Source: Azotobacter beijerinckii (lineage in GTDB: Bacteria > Pseudomonadota > Gammaproteobacteria > Pseudomonadales > Pseudomonadaceae). From it: a stretch of DNA of 64,000 nt. The position numbers and the translations under genes are program-made. Shown piece by piece: positions 1 through 11,246 of the stretch. The notes below the pieces were generated by a model. That model had not been told where the DNA came from, did not search any database, and saw nothing but the letters and a program-made list of their open reading frames with translations. The stretch's first letter is position 1. Every line of letters begins with the position of its first letter. The DNA is taken from NCBI RefSeq assembly GCF_900110885.1, contig NZ_FOFJ01000004.1:120645-184644 (forward strand). The letters run 5' to 3'.

Positions 1-593
1 ACCAAAAGACAGGCAGGTTATGTCAGGGAGAGTGCGCGGAGACTGCTGGCATATTGCTGCCAATACTTTGGTCCGCTTACGACAGGCCGCGAAGAGCCTA
101 TTCTCACTGTGTCGGAGAGTCTTGTTTTTGTTGGTTTTCTTCCGTTTTATCAAACCTTCCGTGACGTTTTATGGTTCATGCTTTGGGGCGATTTCGTCAT
201 GGGTGTAAGAAACGGTTTCGCTTCGATAGTTCCCTGGAATTTATCTTGGCGTACCGACTCAAGCAATTTGCCAGTAGTCGTTTCGCCTTGGCCAATACAG
301 ATTTCCGGCGTCGAAAGAAGTTCCGTGGCATTGGCTGGCTATCATGGGAAATGCCGAAATTTTTCTTGTTTCGGCGTGAATTAATATCGGGGCGATATCA
401 CTTTTCAGATCTTTCGGTGGACTTGCTACTATATGGCTATTATTCAAAGCCGCATCTGCGGCTATTGGCCAGTATAGTAATGACCGTTTGTCGGGAATTA
501 GTGTTGGAAGTTGTAGCGGGTGGTTTTCCGACGAAGTGTCATACGCCGGCAGTCTCGAACGGAAACCGACCGGCGGGCGACGGGAGGGGGCGA
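1..593. other. AT-rich stretch without a recognisable gene
   Basis: This stretch lies downstream of yaaA and is clearly lower in GC than its surroundings. Open frames on both strands give no familiar protein and no good ribosome binding site. Two small inverted repeats are visible: a 7-bp stem GCCGAAA/TTTCGGC at 353-375 and ATATCG-GGG-CGATAT at 384-398. It could be decayed foreign DNA or a long spacer, and I cannot assign it. Confidence 0.5.
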
Positions 594-1373
594 TCAGTCC
601 TGGGGCGCGTCGCGCAGGAACACCAGGCGGTCGGGGCCGGACTGCCCGGCCGAGAAGCGATAGCCGGCGGCGTCGAAATCCTTGAGTCCTTCCGGGTCGC
701 GCAGGCGCTCCTTGATCACGTAGCGGGCCATGAGGCCGCGGGCCTTCTTGGCATGGACGCTGATGATCTTGTACTGGCCGTTCTTCAGATCGCGGAATTC
801 GGTGTCGATGACCCGGGCCGCCAGCGCCGGGCGCTTGACCGCCGAGAAGTACTCGGTGGAGGCCAGGTTGAGGAGGCGGTCGTCGCCCTGTTCGGCCAGC
901 GCCTGGTTCAGCCAGAGGCCGATGCGCTCGCCCCAGAAGGCGTAGAGGTCCTTGCCGCGGGCGTTGGCCAGCCTGGTGCCCATTTCCAGGCGGTAGGGCT
1001 GCATCAGGTCCAGCGGGCGCAGCACGCCGTAGAGGCCGGAGAGCATGCGCAGGTGGGCCTGGGCGAAGTCGAAGTCGGCGTCGTCGAAGTCCTCGGCGTT
1101 CAGCCCGGTATAGACGTCGCCCTTGAAGGCGAGCAGGGCCTGCTTGGCATTGTCCGGGGTGAAGGCCGGGCTCCACTCGGCGTAGCGCGCGGCGTTGAGT
1201 CCGGCGAGCTTGTCGGACAGGCTCATCAGCTCGGCGATCTGTGCCGGGGTCAGCTCGCGCAGCCGGGCCATCAGCTCGGCGGCGTGGTCCAGGTACTGGG
1301 GCAGGGTGTGGCGGGGGGTGACCGGCGGGGTTCGGTAGTCGAGGGTCTTGGCCGGGGAAATCACCATCAGCAT
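594..1373 (-). CDS. yaaA: Peroxide stress resistance protein YaaA (UPF0246)
   Basis: This is a 259-residue protein of the YaaA/DUF328 family. E. coli YaaA is 258 residues and limits Fenton damage by lowering free intracellular iron under peroxide stress. The N-terminus [13 protein letters not shown] is the family signature, and the full-length body follows with conserved blocks such as FKGDVYTGL and [10 protein letters not shown]. An upstream in-frame extension to 1673 exists but is Arg/Pro-rich and unlike the family. The ATG at 1373 has a clean AAGGAGA ribosome binding site, so I start there. It is cytosolic and appears to be transcribed alone. Confidence 0.95.
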   Translation of the reverse strand: MLMVISPAKTLDYRTPPVTPRHTLPQYLDHAAELMARLRELTPAQIAELMSLSDKLAGLNAARYAEWSPAFTPDNAKQALLAFKGDVYTGLNAEDFDDADFDFAQAHLRMLSGLYGVLRPLDLMQPYRLEMGTRLANARGKDLYAFWGERIGLWLNQALAEQGDDRLLNLASTEYFSAVKRPALAARVIDTEFRDLKNGQYKIISVHAKKARGLMARYVIKERLRDPEGLKDFDAAGYRFSAGQSGPDRLVFLRDAPQD

Positions 1374-2012
1374 CGTCGTTCTCCTTCGCGTCTGCGGCGA
1401 TTCTAGCGCCCACAGCCCGCCTTTGGCGTTGGGCCGTGCGTGCCCCTTTTTCGCGGAGATTGTGCGATGAGCGAATAGGCGGGGGACTCGTCGGGGCCGG
1501 CAGGATGCCGCTCGAGCGGGAGAGGGGCCGCCCATTGGTCGAGCGGGGGCGTGCCACTCTGGAGCGCGAGCCGGATAGCGAGGGAACCGGCCCGCGACCG
1601 GGCGTGCCTGACGGGCAGCGCCGGGCCGGTTCGGACACTGTGGAGGTGAACCGCTGGGGGAGTCGCCGGTCACTCCGGCACGCTTAATCCAATGACTCTA
1701 GCGGTCCCCGGCGGGGCCGCCAAGGTTATTCCGCAATGGGATAAAAAAAGCCTGGAAGACGCTGAAAAGTATTTTTTCTGTCATCCATTTTGCTGTATCA
1801 ACGAAGCCAGACTGCCTGACAGACCAAGGAAAACGCCTTGCGCGTCGTACGCTTGTCCACGGTCTGTCGAACGCGAGCACGCCCTGCGGCTTTTGGCCGG
1901 CAGCGTGCGCGGCTTCTCCCGCTCGGCGCCGGAGAGGACGGCGGTTTCCCGCGGCGGAGCGCCGTATCCGGCATTCCGTCGCCTGCCCCCCGCTAGAGAA
2001 AGGTGACAGATT
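1374..2012. other. Long intergenic region between divergent yaaA and phoH-like genes
   Basis: About 640 bases lie between two divergent genes. The left part is GC-rich with frames on both strands that do not look like proteins. An A/T-rich patch at about 1730-1800 (runs of A and T around 1741-1785) probably holds promoter elements for the rightward gene. No RNA gene is recognised. Confidence 0.4.
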
Positions 2013-3407
2013 ATGGATGACCACGGATGCGCCCACCCCACCCAGTCGACCCTCTACGTCCTCGACACCAACATCCTGATCCACGATCCCAACGCCTTGC
2101 TGAATTTCCAGGAGCACCACGTCGGCATTCCGATGACGGTGCTCGAGGAGCTGGACAAGCTGAAGACCGGCAAGCACACCGTGGCCGCCGAGTGCCGCCA
2201 GGCGATCCGGCTGATCGATCAGGTGCTCGGCGAGGCGACGCCCGAGCAGGTCGAGCAGGGCGTGCCCATCCAGCGCGGCAAGAGCGGTCCCTGCGGCTGG
2301 CTGTCGATTCTCATGAGCCGCAGCGCGGAGGCTGAGGCCCGGCTGCCGGACCGGGACAACAACGACAACCGCATCATCAATCTGGTGGTGGAGCTGAAGA
2401 AGCGCCGTCCGGGGGTTCCCGTGGTGCTGGTCACCAAGGACATCAACATGCGCCTGAAGGCGCGTGCCTGCGGGGTGGCGGCCGAGGACTACCACACCGA
2501 CCAGTTGATCGACGACGTCAGCCTGCTGTCGCGCGGCTACCACAGCCTGCCCGGCTCCTTCTGGGACCGGGTGAGCAAGGTGGAAACCCGCCAGGACCAC
2601 GGCCGTACCTGGCATCGCGTGCAGCTCACCGACAACCTGCCGGCGTTGCACCTCAACGAGTTCATCCTCGACGAGCAGGGCTTCGTCGGCTGGGTCAAGG
2701 GCATCAAGGGCGACGAGCTGCTGATCCTCGACCTGCACCAGGAGCCCCTGCTGCACCAGGAGGCCTGGGGGCTGCGGCCGCGGGACGTCTACCAGTCCCT
2801 GGCGCTGTTCGCCCTGCTCGATCCGGACATCCACCTGGTCAACCTGACCGGCGCCGCCGGCTCGGGCAAGACCATCCTCGCCCTGGCCGCGGCCATCGAG
2901 CAGACCATGGTTAACAAGCGCTACCGGCGGATCATCGCCACCCGCAGCGTGCAGGGGCTGGACGAGGACATCGGCTTCCTGCCCGGCACCGAGGCGGAGA
3001 AGATGGAGCCCTGGCTCGGCGCCATCACCGACAACCTGGAGGCGCTGCACATGGACGACGAGAACACCCACGGTAGCGTCGACTACATCCTGCAGAAGGT
3101 GCCCCTGCAGTTCAAATCGCTGAACTACATCCGCGGGCGCAGCTTCCAGCAGAGCCTGATCCTCATCGACGAGTGCCAGAACCTCACCCCGCACCAGATG
3201 AAGACCATCATCACCCGCGCCGGCAGCGGCTCCAAGGTGGTCTGCCTGGGCAACCTGGCGCAGATCGACACGCCCTACCTGTCCGCCACCAGCTCCGGTC
3301 TGACCTACCTCACCGAGCGCTTCAAGGACTTCCCCCACGGCGTGCACATCACCCTGCAGGGGGTGCCGCGCTCGGCCCTGGCCGAATACGCCGAGGTGCA
3401 CATGTAG
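2013..3407 (+). CDS. PIN domain-PhoH-type ATPase (PhoH2-like)
   Basis: This 464-residue protein fuses an N-terminal PIN ribonuclease domain to a C-terminal PhoH ATPase. The PIN part begins at VLDTNILIHDP (about residue 14) and carries further acidic residues in DNDNRIINL and VTKDINMRLKA. The ATPase has Walker A GAAGSGKT near residue 281 and Walker B LILIDECQN near residue 381. PhoH2 proteins of this architecture are ATP-dependent RNA helicase/RNases. The ATG at 2013 is preceded by GAAAGGTGAC. It is separated from moaC by about 115 bases, and no adjacent antitoxin-like gene is present. Confidence 0.93.
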   Translation: MDDHGCAHPTQSTLYVLDTNILIHDPNALLNFQEHHVGIPMTVLEELDKLKTGKHTVAAECRQAIRLIDQVLGEATPEQVEQGVPIQRGKSGPCGWLSILMSRSAEAEARLPDRDNNDNRIINLVVELKKRRPGVPVVLVTKDINMRLKARACGVAAEDYHTDQLIDDVSLLSRGYHSLPGSFWDRVSKVETRQDHGRTWHRVQLTDNLPALHLNEFILDEQGFVGWVKGIKGDELLILDLHQEPLLHQEAWGLRPRDVYQSLALFALLDPDIHLVNLTGAAGSGKTILALAAAIEQTMVNKRYRRIIATRSVQGLDEDIGFLPGTEAEKMEPWLGAITDNLEALHMDDENTHGSVDYILQKVPLQFKSLNYIRGRSFQQSLILIDECQNLTPHQMKTIITRAGSGSKVVCLGNLAQIDTPYLSATSSGLTYLTERFKDFPHGVHITLQGVPRSALAEYAEVHM

Positions 3408-3521
3408 CGGATCGGCCGCGGGGCTGCCGCCGGCACCCCGCGGTTCCTGCCGGGAATCGGCGGGCGCGCCGCCGGCGTATACAATGGCTTCCCTTTCGCT
3501 TCGCTGCAGGAGCCGCCGTCC

Positions 3522-3992
3522 ATGCTCACCCACCTCGATTCCCAGGGCCATGCGCACATGGTCGACGTCACCGACAAGGCCAGCACCGCCCGCGAGGCCG
3601 AGGCCGAGGCCTGGGTGCGGATGCTTCCGGAGACCCTGCGGCTGATCCAGCAGGGCGGCCATCCCAAGGGCGACGTGTTCGCCGTGGCGCGCATCGCCGG
3701 GATCATGGCGGCGAAGAAGACCCACGAGCTGATTCCGCTCTGCCATCCGCTGCTGCTGACCGGCGTCAAGGTCGAGCTGAGCGCCGTGGGCGAGGACCGT
3801 GTGCATATCGTCGCCCGCTGCAAGCTGGCCGGGCAGACCGGCGTGGAGATGGAGGCGCTGACCGCGGCCAGCGTCGCCGCGCTGACCCTCTACGACATGT
3901 GCAAGGCGGTGGATCGCGGCATGTTCATCGAGCAGATCCGCCTGCTCGAAAAGCAGGGCGGCAAGAGCGGCCACTACCGGGCCGACGCCTGA
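3522..3992 (+). CDS. moaC: Cyclic pyranopterin monophosphate synthase MoaC
   Basis: MoaC, 156 residues and full length, works with MoaA to convert GTP to cyclic pyranopterin monophosphate, the first stage of molybdenum cofactor synthesis. Family signatures are clear: MVDVTDK near the start, [10 protein letters not shown] (about residues 68-77) and [20 protein letters not shown] followed by CKAVD. It starts a tight run with moaD and moaE, 23 bases before moaD. No moaA or moaB lies in the window, so the first enzyme of the pathway is elsewhere. Confidence 0.97.
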   Translation: MLTHLDSQGHAHMVDVTDKASTAREAEAEAWVRMLPETLRLIQQGGHPKGDVFAVARIAGIMAAKKTHELIPLCHPLLLTGVKVELSAVGEDRVHIVARCKLAGQTGVEMEALTAASVAALTLYDMCKAVDRGMFIEQIRLLEKQGGKSGHYRADA

Positions 3993-4015
3993 TTCCGACG
4001 GAGAGCAGCATTCCG

Positions 4016-4264
4016 ATGATTCACGTGCATTACTTCGCCCGCTACCGCGAGGCGCTGGGCGTCGATTCCGAACAGCTCGGCTGGGAGGAGGGCTTCGCCC
4101 GCCTTGACGACCTGCGTCGCCACCTGCTGGCACGCGGCGGCGACTGGGCGGTGCTCGGCGAGCGCAACCTGATGTGCGCCCGCAACCAGGAACTCTGCGG
4201 CCTGGACGAGCCCTTGGCCGACGGCGACGAAATCGCCTTCTTCCCCACCGTCACCGGAGGCTGA
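4016..4264 (+). CDS. moaD: Molybdopterin synthase sulfur carrier subunit MoaD
   Basis: This 82-residue ubiquitin-fold protein ends in the Gly-Gly tail (TVTGG) that is adenylated by MoeB and thiocarboxylated to carry sulfur. The length and the C-terminal FFPTVTGG block are diagnostic of MoaD. The ATG at 4016 follows GGAGAGCAGC. The stop is a single base before the moaE start, so translation of the two synthase subunits is probably coupled. Confidence 0.95.
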   Translation: MIHVHYFARYREALGVDSEQLGWEEGFARLDDLRRHLLARGGDWAVLGERNLMCARNQELCGLDEPLADGDEIAFFPTVTGG

Positions 4265-4265
4265 G

Positions 4266-4712
4266 ATGGGCATTCGGGTGCAGGTCGCGGCCTTCGATCC
4301 GGGGGCCGAACTCAACGCGCTGCACGCGGCCAACGTCGGGGTCGGCGCGGTGGTCGGCTTCGTCGGCTACGTGCGCGACTTCAACGAGGGCCGCGAGGTC
4401 GGCGGGATGTTCCTCGAACACTATCCGGGGATGACCGAGAAGGCCCTGGGCAAGATCGCCGACGAGGCCGCGCAGCGCTGGCCGCTGCTCCGGCTGGAGA
4501 TCCTCCACCGCATCGGCCGGCTGGAGCCGGGCGAGCCGATCGTCTTCGTCGGCATCGCCAGCGCCCACCGCCAGGCGGCCTTCGACGCTTGCAACTTCGT
4601 CATGGACTACCTGAAGACCCGCGCGCCCTTCTGGAAGAAGGAGGACACTGGCGAAGGGCCGCGCTGGGTCGAGGGCCGCGACAGCGACCAGGCGGCGGCA
4701 CAGCGCTGGTAG
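4266..4712 (+). CDS. moaE: Molybdopterin synthase catalytic subunit MoaE
   Basis: MoaE, 148 residues, is the large subunit that transfers two sulfurs from MoaD thiocarboxylate to cyclic pyranopterin monophosphate. Conserved blocks include VVGFVGYVRDFN, HRIGRLEPGEP, the region before MDYLKTRAPFWKKE with its catalytic lysines, and the final GPRWVEGRDSD. It begins 1 base after the moaD stop. A GC-rich hairpin (GGCGGG/CCCGCC at 4755-4771) follows and may end the transcript against the convergent helicase gene. Confidence 0.97.
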   Translation: MGIRVQVAAFDPGAELNALHAANVGVGAVVGFVGYVRDFNEGREVGGMFLEHYPGMTEKALGKIADEAAQRWPLLRLEILHRIGRLEPGEPIVFVGIASAHRQAAFDACNFVMDYLKTRAPFWKKEDTGEGPRWVEGRDSDQAAAQRW

Positions 4713-4789
4713 GGGGGCAGCCCGCCGATTCCGGTGCAGGCCCTTGCCACGTCTGGCGGGTTTCGCCCGCCCGACGGGTTCGCCTGGTT

Positions 4790-6271
<1,482 letters not shown>

Positions 6272-6378
6272 GATTATCTCGTCGATGGATGAGGGAATTA
6301 GAATTAATTGTTGTCAGTGTAAAGCATGAGGCCGGTCTGGCGAAGGGCGAGGCCGGCCGCAGGGTGGTGCGGTGCCGG

Positions 6379-7548
6379 CTAGCGCTCCGGCAGGCCGGCG
6401 AGCAGCAGGCGGCGCACGTTGCCGCCCATGATCGCGGCGATTTCGGCTTCGTCGAAGCCGGCGGCGAGCAGACCCTCGGTCAGCAGCGGCAGGCCGCCGA
6501 CGTCGAACGGGGTGCGCACGGTGCCGTTGAAGTCCGAGCCCAGCGCCACGTGCTCGACGCCGATCAGATCGGCGGTATAGCGGATCGCTTTGACGATGGC
6601 CGCCACCGACGTGTCGCAGACGGCGATGTCCCAGAAGCCGATGCCGACCAGCCCGCCGTTGACGGCGATGCGCCGCAACTGCTCGTCGGACAGGTTGCGC
6701 ACGCCCGGGCAGGTGCCCTGGACGCCGCCGTGGGAGTACAGCACGGGGCGCTTGGCCATGGCCAGCACCTCGTCGATCACCGCGGGCGAGGCGTGGGCCA
6801 GATCGACCAGCATGTGTTTTTCCTCCAGGCGCGCAACCACCTGATGGCCGAAGGGGGTGAGGCCGCCCATGTTCACGCCATGGGCCGAGCCGCCGACCTC
6901 GTTGTCGAAGTAATGGGTGATCCCGGCGATGCGAAAGCCCGCGTCGTAGAGGCGGTCGACGTTTTCCAGACGGCCCTCCAGCGGGTGCAGGCCCTCGGCG
7001 GCGAGCACCGCGGCGACCCGGCCGCGATCGCTCGCGCGCCGGTCGAGGAAGGCCTGCAAGTCGGCCCGGTTGCGGATCTGCACCAGGCGTCCGTCGCTGG
7101 CGGCAGCCGCCTCGCGCAGCCGTTTGGCCTGGTAGAGGGCGCGTTCGAGCAGGCTGTTCCAGGTCGCCGGCGGCCAGCGCTGGGCGATGGCCAGCAGGGT
7201 GATGTCGTCGGGGCCGTCGGCGGCGTTGTGTTCCTGCTTGAGTCCGTGCGGGCTCTTGGTCACGGTGGAGAACACCTGCAGGGCGAGGTTGCCCTCGAGC
7301 TGGCGCGGCAGGTCGCTGTGGCCGCGCCACGAGCGCTCGAGCAGGCTGCGGTTCCAGAGCAGGGCGTCGTTGTGCAGGTCGGCGACGAACAGCCGTTGGT
7401 GCAACTGCCGGGCCGCCGGCTCGACCGGGTAGGGCGGCGGGTTGGCGACGGCGTTCAGGCGCCAGTCGGCGACGACCGGCAGCAGGAAGAAGAAGCCGCC
7501 CAGGGCGAGCAGGACGAGCAGGAGCAGGGCGATGGACAGTTTGCGCAT
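6379..7548 (-). CDS. Membrane dipeptidase (peptidase family M19)
   Basis: This 389-residue member of the renal dipeptidase/M19 family is a zinc hydrolase of dipeptides, with D-amino acid containing peptides often accepted. An N-terminal hydrophobic segment (about residues 4-28) is either a signal anchor or a signal peptide, placing the enzyme in the periplasm. The metal-binding HND of VADLHNDALLW (about residues 56-65) matches the family HxD motif, and further conserved blocks are MLVDLAHAS, VLYSHGG and HVALGSDFNGT. The substrate cannot be deduced from context. Confidence 0.93.
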   Translation of the reverse strand: MRKLSIALLLLVLLALGGFFFLLPVVADWRLNAVANPPPYPVEPAARQLHQRLFVADLHNDALLWNRSLLERSWRGHSDLPRQLEGNLALQVFSTVTKSPHGLKQEHNAADGPDDITLLAIAQRWPPATWNSLLERALYQAKRLREAAAASDGRLVQIRNRADLQAFLDRRASDRGRVAAVLAAEGLHPLEGRLENVDRLYDAGFRIAGITHYFDNEVGGSAHGVNMGGLTPFGHQVVARLEEKHMLVDLAHASPAVIDEVLAMAKRPVLYSHGGVQGTCPGVRNLSDEQLRRIAVNGGLVGIGFWDIAVCDTSVAAIVKAIRYTADLIGVEHVALGSDFNGTVRTPFDVGGLPLLTEGLLAAGFDEAEIAAIMGGNVRRLLLAGLPER

Positions 7549-7611
7549 GGGGTGGTCCGTGCGAGGGAGGCGCCTTTCGGTCTGACAAGGCGCAGGAGGG
7601 TTGCGTCCGGC

Positions 7612-8412
<801 letters not shown>

Positions 8413-8551
8413 TCAGCTTCTACCCGTTTCCCACCGCCTGCGGCGTGCCCACCCCCAGTCTCCGCCGCTTCCCGACGAGCCTTCCGCGCCTGCCTGGGCG
8501 CCGTGCCCGGAGGCCGGCCTACGGCGAGCGGCGGCACGCGAGGGGGCGGGC

Positions 8552-8830
8552 ATGAGTGCGGAACTGCCCCGGCCCTGGTTCGTCTACCTGGTACGCGCCG
8601 CCAATGGCGCGCTCTACTGCGGCATCAGCGACGATCCGCAGCGGCGCTTCGCGATGCACCGGAGCGGCCGCGGTGCGCGTTTCTTCCACACCAGCCCGGC
8701 CCGCGAGCTGGCCTACGTGGAAGCCTGCGCCGACAAGAGCGCCGCCCTGCGCCGCGAGCGGGCGATCAAGCGTCTGGCCAAGCCGGCCAAGGAAGCCCTG
8801 GTGGCCGCCGGCGTCGGCGTGCGCCTGTAG
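8552..8830 (+). CDS. GIY-YIG nuclease family protein (YhbQ/UPF0213-like)
   Basis: This 92-residue single-domain GIY-YIG protein matches in length the YhbQ-type UPF0213 family, a group with reported structure-specific DNA nuclease activity. The core reads [20 protein letters not shown], with the two tyrosines of the motif and an Arg (RRFAMH) following; a conserved Glu lies in RRERAIKRL. The start ATG at 8552 follows GAGGGGGCGGGC. It is 29 bases from the GST-like gene and probably co-transcribed with it. Confidence 0.9.
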   Translation: MSAELPRPWFVYLVRAANGALYCGISDDPQRRFAMHRSGRGARFFHTSPARELAYVEACADKSAALRRERAIKRLAKPAKEALVAAGVGVRL

Positions 8831-8859
8831 TCCCCGACCTATCCCCGGAGGAAGTTGCG

Positions 8860-9795
8860 ATGCACGAGCCTATCCTGCACCACTACCCGAGTTCGTCGTT
8901 CGCCGAGAAGGTGCGCCTGATCCTCGGCTTCAAGCAGCTGTCCTGGCATTCGGTGACCATTCCGCGGGTGATGCCCAAGCCGGACCTGCTGGCCCTGACC
9001 GGCGGTTACCGGCGCACTCCGGTGCTGCAGGTCGGCGCCGACATCTACGGCGACAGCGCGCTGATCGCCCGCCGCCTGGAGGCGGAAAAATCCACCCCGG
9101 CGCTGTTTCCGGAGGGCCAGGAGTTCACTGTCGCCAGCCTCGCCGCCTGGGCCGACGGGGCGCTGTTCCTGCACGCGGCGAGCCTGGCCTTCCAGCCCGA
9201 GGCGGTCGCCCAGCGCTTCGCCCAGTCGCCGCCGGGGACCCTCAAGGCTTTCGTCGAGGACCGCGCCGCGCTGTTCAGCGGCGGCGTCTTCGACCGCCTG
9301 CCGCTGGAGCAGGCCCGCCAGCAGTGGCCGACCCTGATGGCGCGGCTGGAACGGCAGCTGGCGCATGCGGACGGCGACTATCTGTTCGGCGCGCCTTCGC
9401 TGGCCGACTTCGCGGTGGCCCACCCGCTCTGGCTGCTGCGCGCCATGCCGCTCACTGCCGCGCTGGTCGACGCCTGGCCGGCGGTGGCCGCCTGGCTCGA
9501 CCGGGTGCTCGACTTCGGCCACGGCTCGTCCAGCGAGCTGTCCGCGGCCGAGGCCATCGAGGTCGCCCGCGCGGCGATCCCGGCGCCGCTGCCGGCCGAG
9601 CCGGATATCGAGGGAAGCAGCTGGCGCATCGGCCAGCGGGTGGCCGTCGCCGCCACCGACTATGGTGTCGAGCCGGTGGAGGGCGAGCTGCTGCATGCCG
9701 GCCTCGAGGAGCTGATCCTGCGCCGCGAGGACCCGCGCGCCGGTCTGCTGCACGTGCACCTGCCGCGCCTGGGGTTTCGCGTCGAGGGCCGCTGA
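8860..9795 (+). CDS. Glutathione S-transferase family protein with C-terminal extension
   Basis: This 311-residue protein has an N-terminal thioredoxin-like half (LHHYPSSSFAEKVRLILG, with GGYRRTPVLQ and DSALIARRLE) and an alpha-helical C-terminal half (DGDYLFGAPSLADFAVAHPL). Both halves are typical of GSTs. Beyond about residue 220 it carries some 90 extra residues that are not part of the classic fold. No substrate is evident. The ATG at 8860 follows CGGAGGAAGTTGCG, a strong ribosome binding site. It converges on yejK, with only 7 bases between the stops. Confidence 0.9.
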   Translation: MHEPILHHYPSSSFAEKVRLILGFKQLSWHSVTIPRVMPKPDLLALTGGYRRTPVLQVGADIYGDSALIARRLEAEKSTPALFPEGQEFTVASLAAWADGALFLHAASLAFQPEAVAQRFAQSPPGTLKAFVEDRAALFSGGVFDRLPLEQARQQWPTLMARLERQLAHADGDYLFGAPSLADFAVAHPLWLLRAMPLTAALVDAWPAVAAWLDRVLDFGHGSSSELSAAEAIEVARAAIPAPLPAEPDIEGSSWRIGQRVAVAATDYGVEPVEGELLHAGLEELILRREDPRAGLLHVHLPRLGFRVEGR

Positions 9796-9802
9796 GCCTG
9801 CG

Positions 9803-10813
9803 CTATGGGTCCTGGCGGCGCTTGAGCTGGTCCTTCAGCTGGCTCGGTAACTGGCGGATGGTCAGGGTGTCGTGCTCCTCGTCGTACTCGACCCGCGAGC
9901 CGAGCAGGTGCGCCTCGAAGCTGATCGACAGGCCCTCGGCGCGCCCGGTGAAGCGGCGGAACTGGTTGAGGGTGCGCTTGTCCGGCGGGATCTCCGGCGC
10001 CAGGCCGTAGTCCTTGTTGCGGATGTGCTCGAAGAAGGCCCGCGGGCGGTCCTCGTCGATGATCCCGGACAGCTCCTCCAGGGCGATCGGTTCGCCGAGG
10101 CGGGCCTGGGCGCTGGCGTAGTCGACCAGCGCGCTGGTCTTCTCGCGGGCGTCCTCCTCGGCCAGGTCCTCGCTCTCGACGAAGTCGCTGAAGGCCTTGA
10201 GCAGGGTGCGCGTTTCGCCGGGCGCATCGACGCCCTCCCGGCAGCCGATGAAGTCGCGGAAGTAGTCCGAGACCTTCTTGCCGTTCTTGCCCTTGATGAA
10301 GGAGATGTACTGCTTCGACTGCCGGTTGTTCTTCCACTCGGAGAGATTGATCCGCGCCGCCAGGTGCAACTGGGCGAGGTCCAGGTGCTTGGCCGGCGCG
10401 ACGTCGAGGCTGTCGGTGACGGTCACCCCTTCGCTGTGGTGGAGCAGGGCGATGGCCAGGTAGTCGGTCATGCCCTGCTGGTAGTGGGCGAACAGCACAT
10501 GGCCGCCGGTGGACAGGTTGGACTCCTCCATCAGCGTCTTCAGGTGCTCGACGGCCTGGCGGCTGAAGGCGACGAAGTCCTGGCTGCCCGCCAGGTAGGC
10601 GCTCAGCCAGCCGCTGAAGGGATAGGCGCCGGACTCCTCCTGGAACAGCCCCCAGGCCTTGCCCTGCTTGGCGTTGTAGCTGTCGTTGAGGTCGGCGAGC
10701 AGGTTCTCTAGGGCCTGCGAGTCGGCCAGCGCCGAATCGCGGGCATGCAGCGCGGCGGGGCTGCCGTCGGGTTTCTTGTCGATCAGGTGAACGATGCAGT
10801 GGCGTATCGGCAC
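9803..10813 (-). CDS. yejK: Nucleoid-associated protein YejK/NdpA
   Basis: This 336-residue spermidine/37-kDa nucleoid protein family member is expected to bind DNA in the nucleoid. The body matches Pseudomonas NdpA closely, for example [56 protein letters not shown] and [21 protein letters not shown] choose GTG at 10813, giving [10 protein letters not shown] as in homologues. A TTG at 10828 would add five residues. Neither start has a strong ribosome binding site, so the exact start is uncertain. Confidence 0.93.
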   Translation of the reverse strand: MPIRHCIVHLIDKKPDGSPAALHARDSALADSQALENLLADLNDSYNAKQGKAWGLFQEESGAYPFSGWLSAYLAGSQDFVAFSRQAVEHLKTLMEESNLSTGGHVLFAHYQQGMTDYLAIALLHHSEGVTVTDSLDVAPAKHLDLAQLHLAARINLSEWKNNRQSKQYISFIKGKNGKKVSDYFRDFIGCREGVDAPGETRTLLKAFSDFVESEDLAEEDAREKTSALVDYASAQARLGEPIALEELSGIIDEDRPRAFFEHIRNKDYGLAPEIPPDKRTLNQFRRFTGRAEGLSISFEAHLLGSRVEYDEEHDTLTIRQLPSQLKDQLKRRQDP

Positions 10814-10993
10814 GGCGGTCTCGGGCAATGGAAAGGATCGCGGAAGTTTAACCGAGGTGCGCTACGGGTGCGGGACGAGGTTCCGGCAAAAGCGCCGTGG
10901 GGATCGATGGAGGGACTGGCGGAGGGGGCAGCGGTTTGGCTCGACCTGCCCGGTATCACTGCGCATGCGCGCGGAGCCGGCTTCACGCAGCCT

Positions 10994-11020
10994 GAAAAGC
11001 CCGCGTCCTGCGGGCTTTTC
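10994..11020. terminator. Rho-independent terminator (bidirectional)
   Basis: A perfect stem GAAAAGCCCGC / GCGGGCTTTTC encloses a 5-base loop. On the minus strand it lies 16 bases after the stop of the small membrane protein gene, which it most likely ends. On the plus strand it is followed by GCTTTTT, so it can act both ways. Confidence 0.85.
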
Positions 11021-11036
11021 GCTTTTTACGCTCGTC

Positions 11037-11246
11037 CTATCTTCTTCTCTTGCGGCCCGCCAGCTGCTGCAGGTGCCGCCAGGCCTGTTCCTGCGCGGCG
11101 ATCTCCTGCCGGTCCCATGGATCGGCCCGCGTGGCCTCGAATTTATCTGACGCCCTCGCTCGCATCCAGCGATTCAGATACAGCCTCCGGCCAATCAGGG
11201 CGCAGCCCAACAGCACAAGGATAAGAGTGGTACTGATCGTGAGCAT
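11037..11246 (-). CDS. Small hypothetical membrane protein
   Basis: This is a 69-residue protein with an N-terminal transmembrane helix (about residues 5-18, ISTTLILVLLGCALIG) followed by a basic, charged cytosolic tail ending in RKRRR. I do not recognise the family. Support comes from the ATG with an upstream GGAGAG, the typical membrane-anchor layout, and the terminator directly after the stop. The function is unknown. Confidence 0.6.
   Translation of the reverse strand: MLTISTTLILVLLGCALIGRRLYLNRWMRARASDKFEATRADPWDRQEIAAQEQAWRHLQQLAGRKRRR

Noticed and set aside
1698..4133. Antisense frame of 811 codons across the PhoH and moaC genes
   Set aside because: It covers two well supported genes on the other strand and has no familiar motifs.
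10829..11036. tRNA gene between yejK and the small membrane protein
   Set aside because: No T-arm, anticodon arm or acceptor stem fits; the only clear structure is the terminator at 10994-11020.
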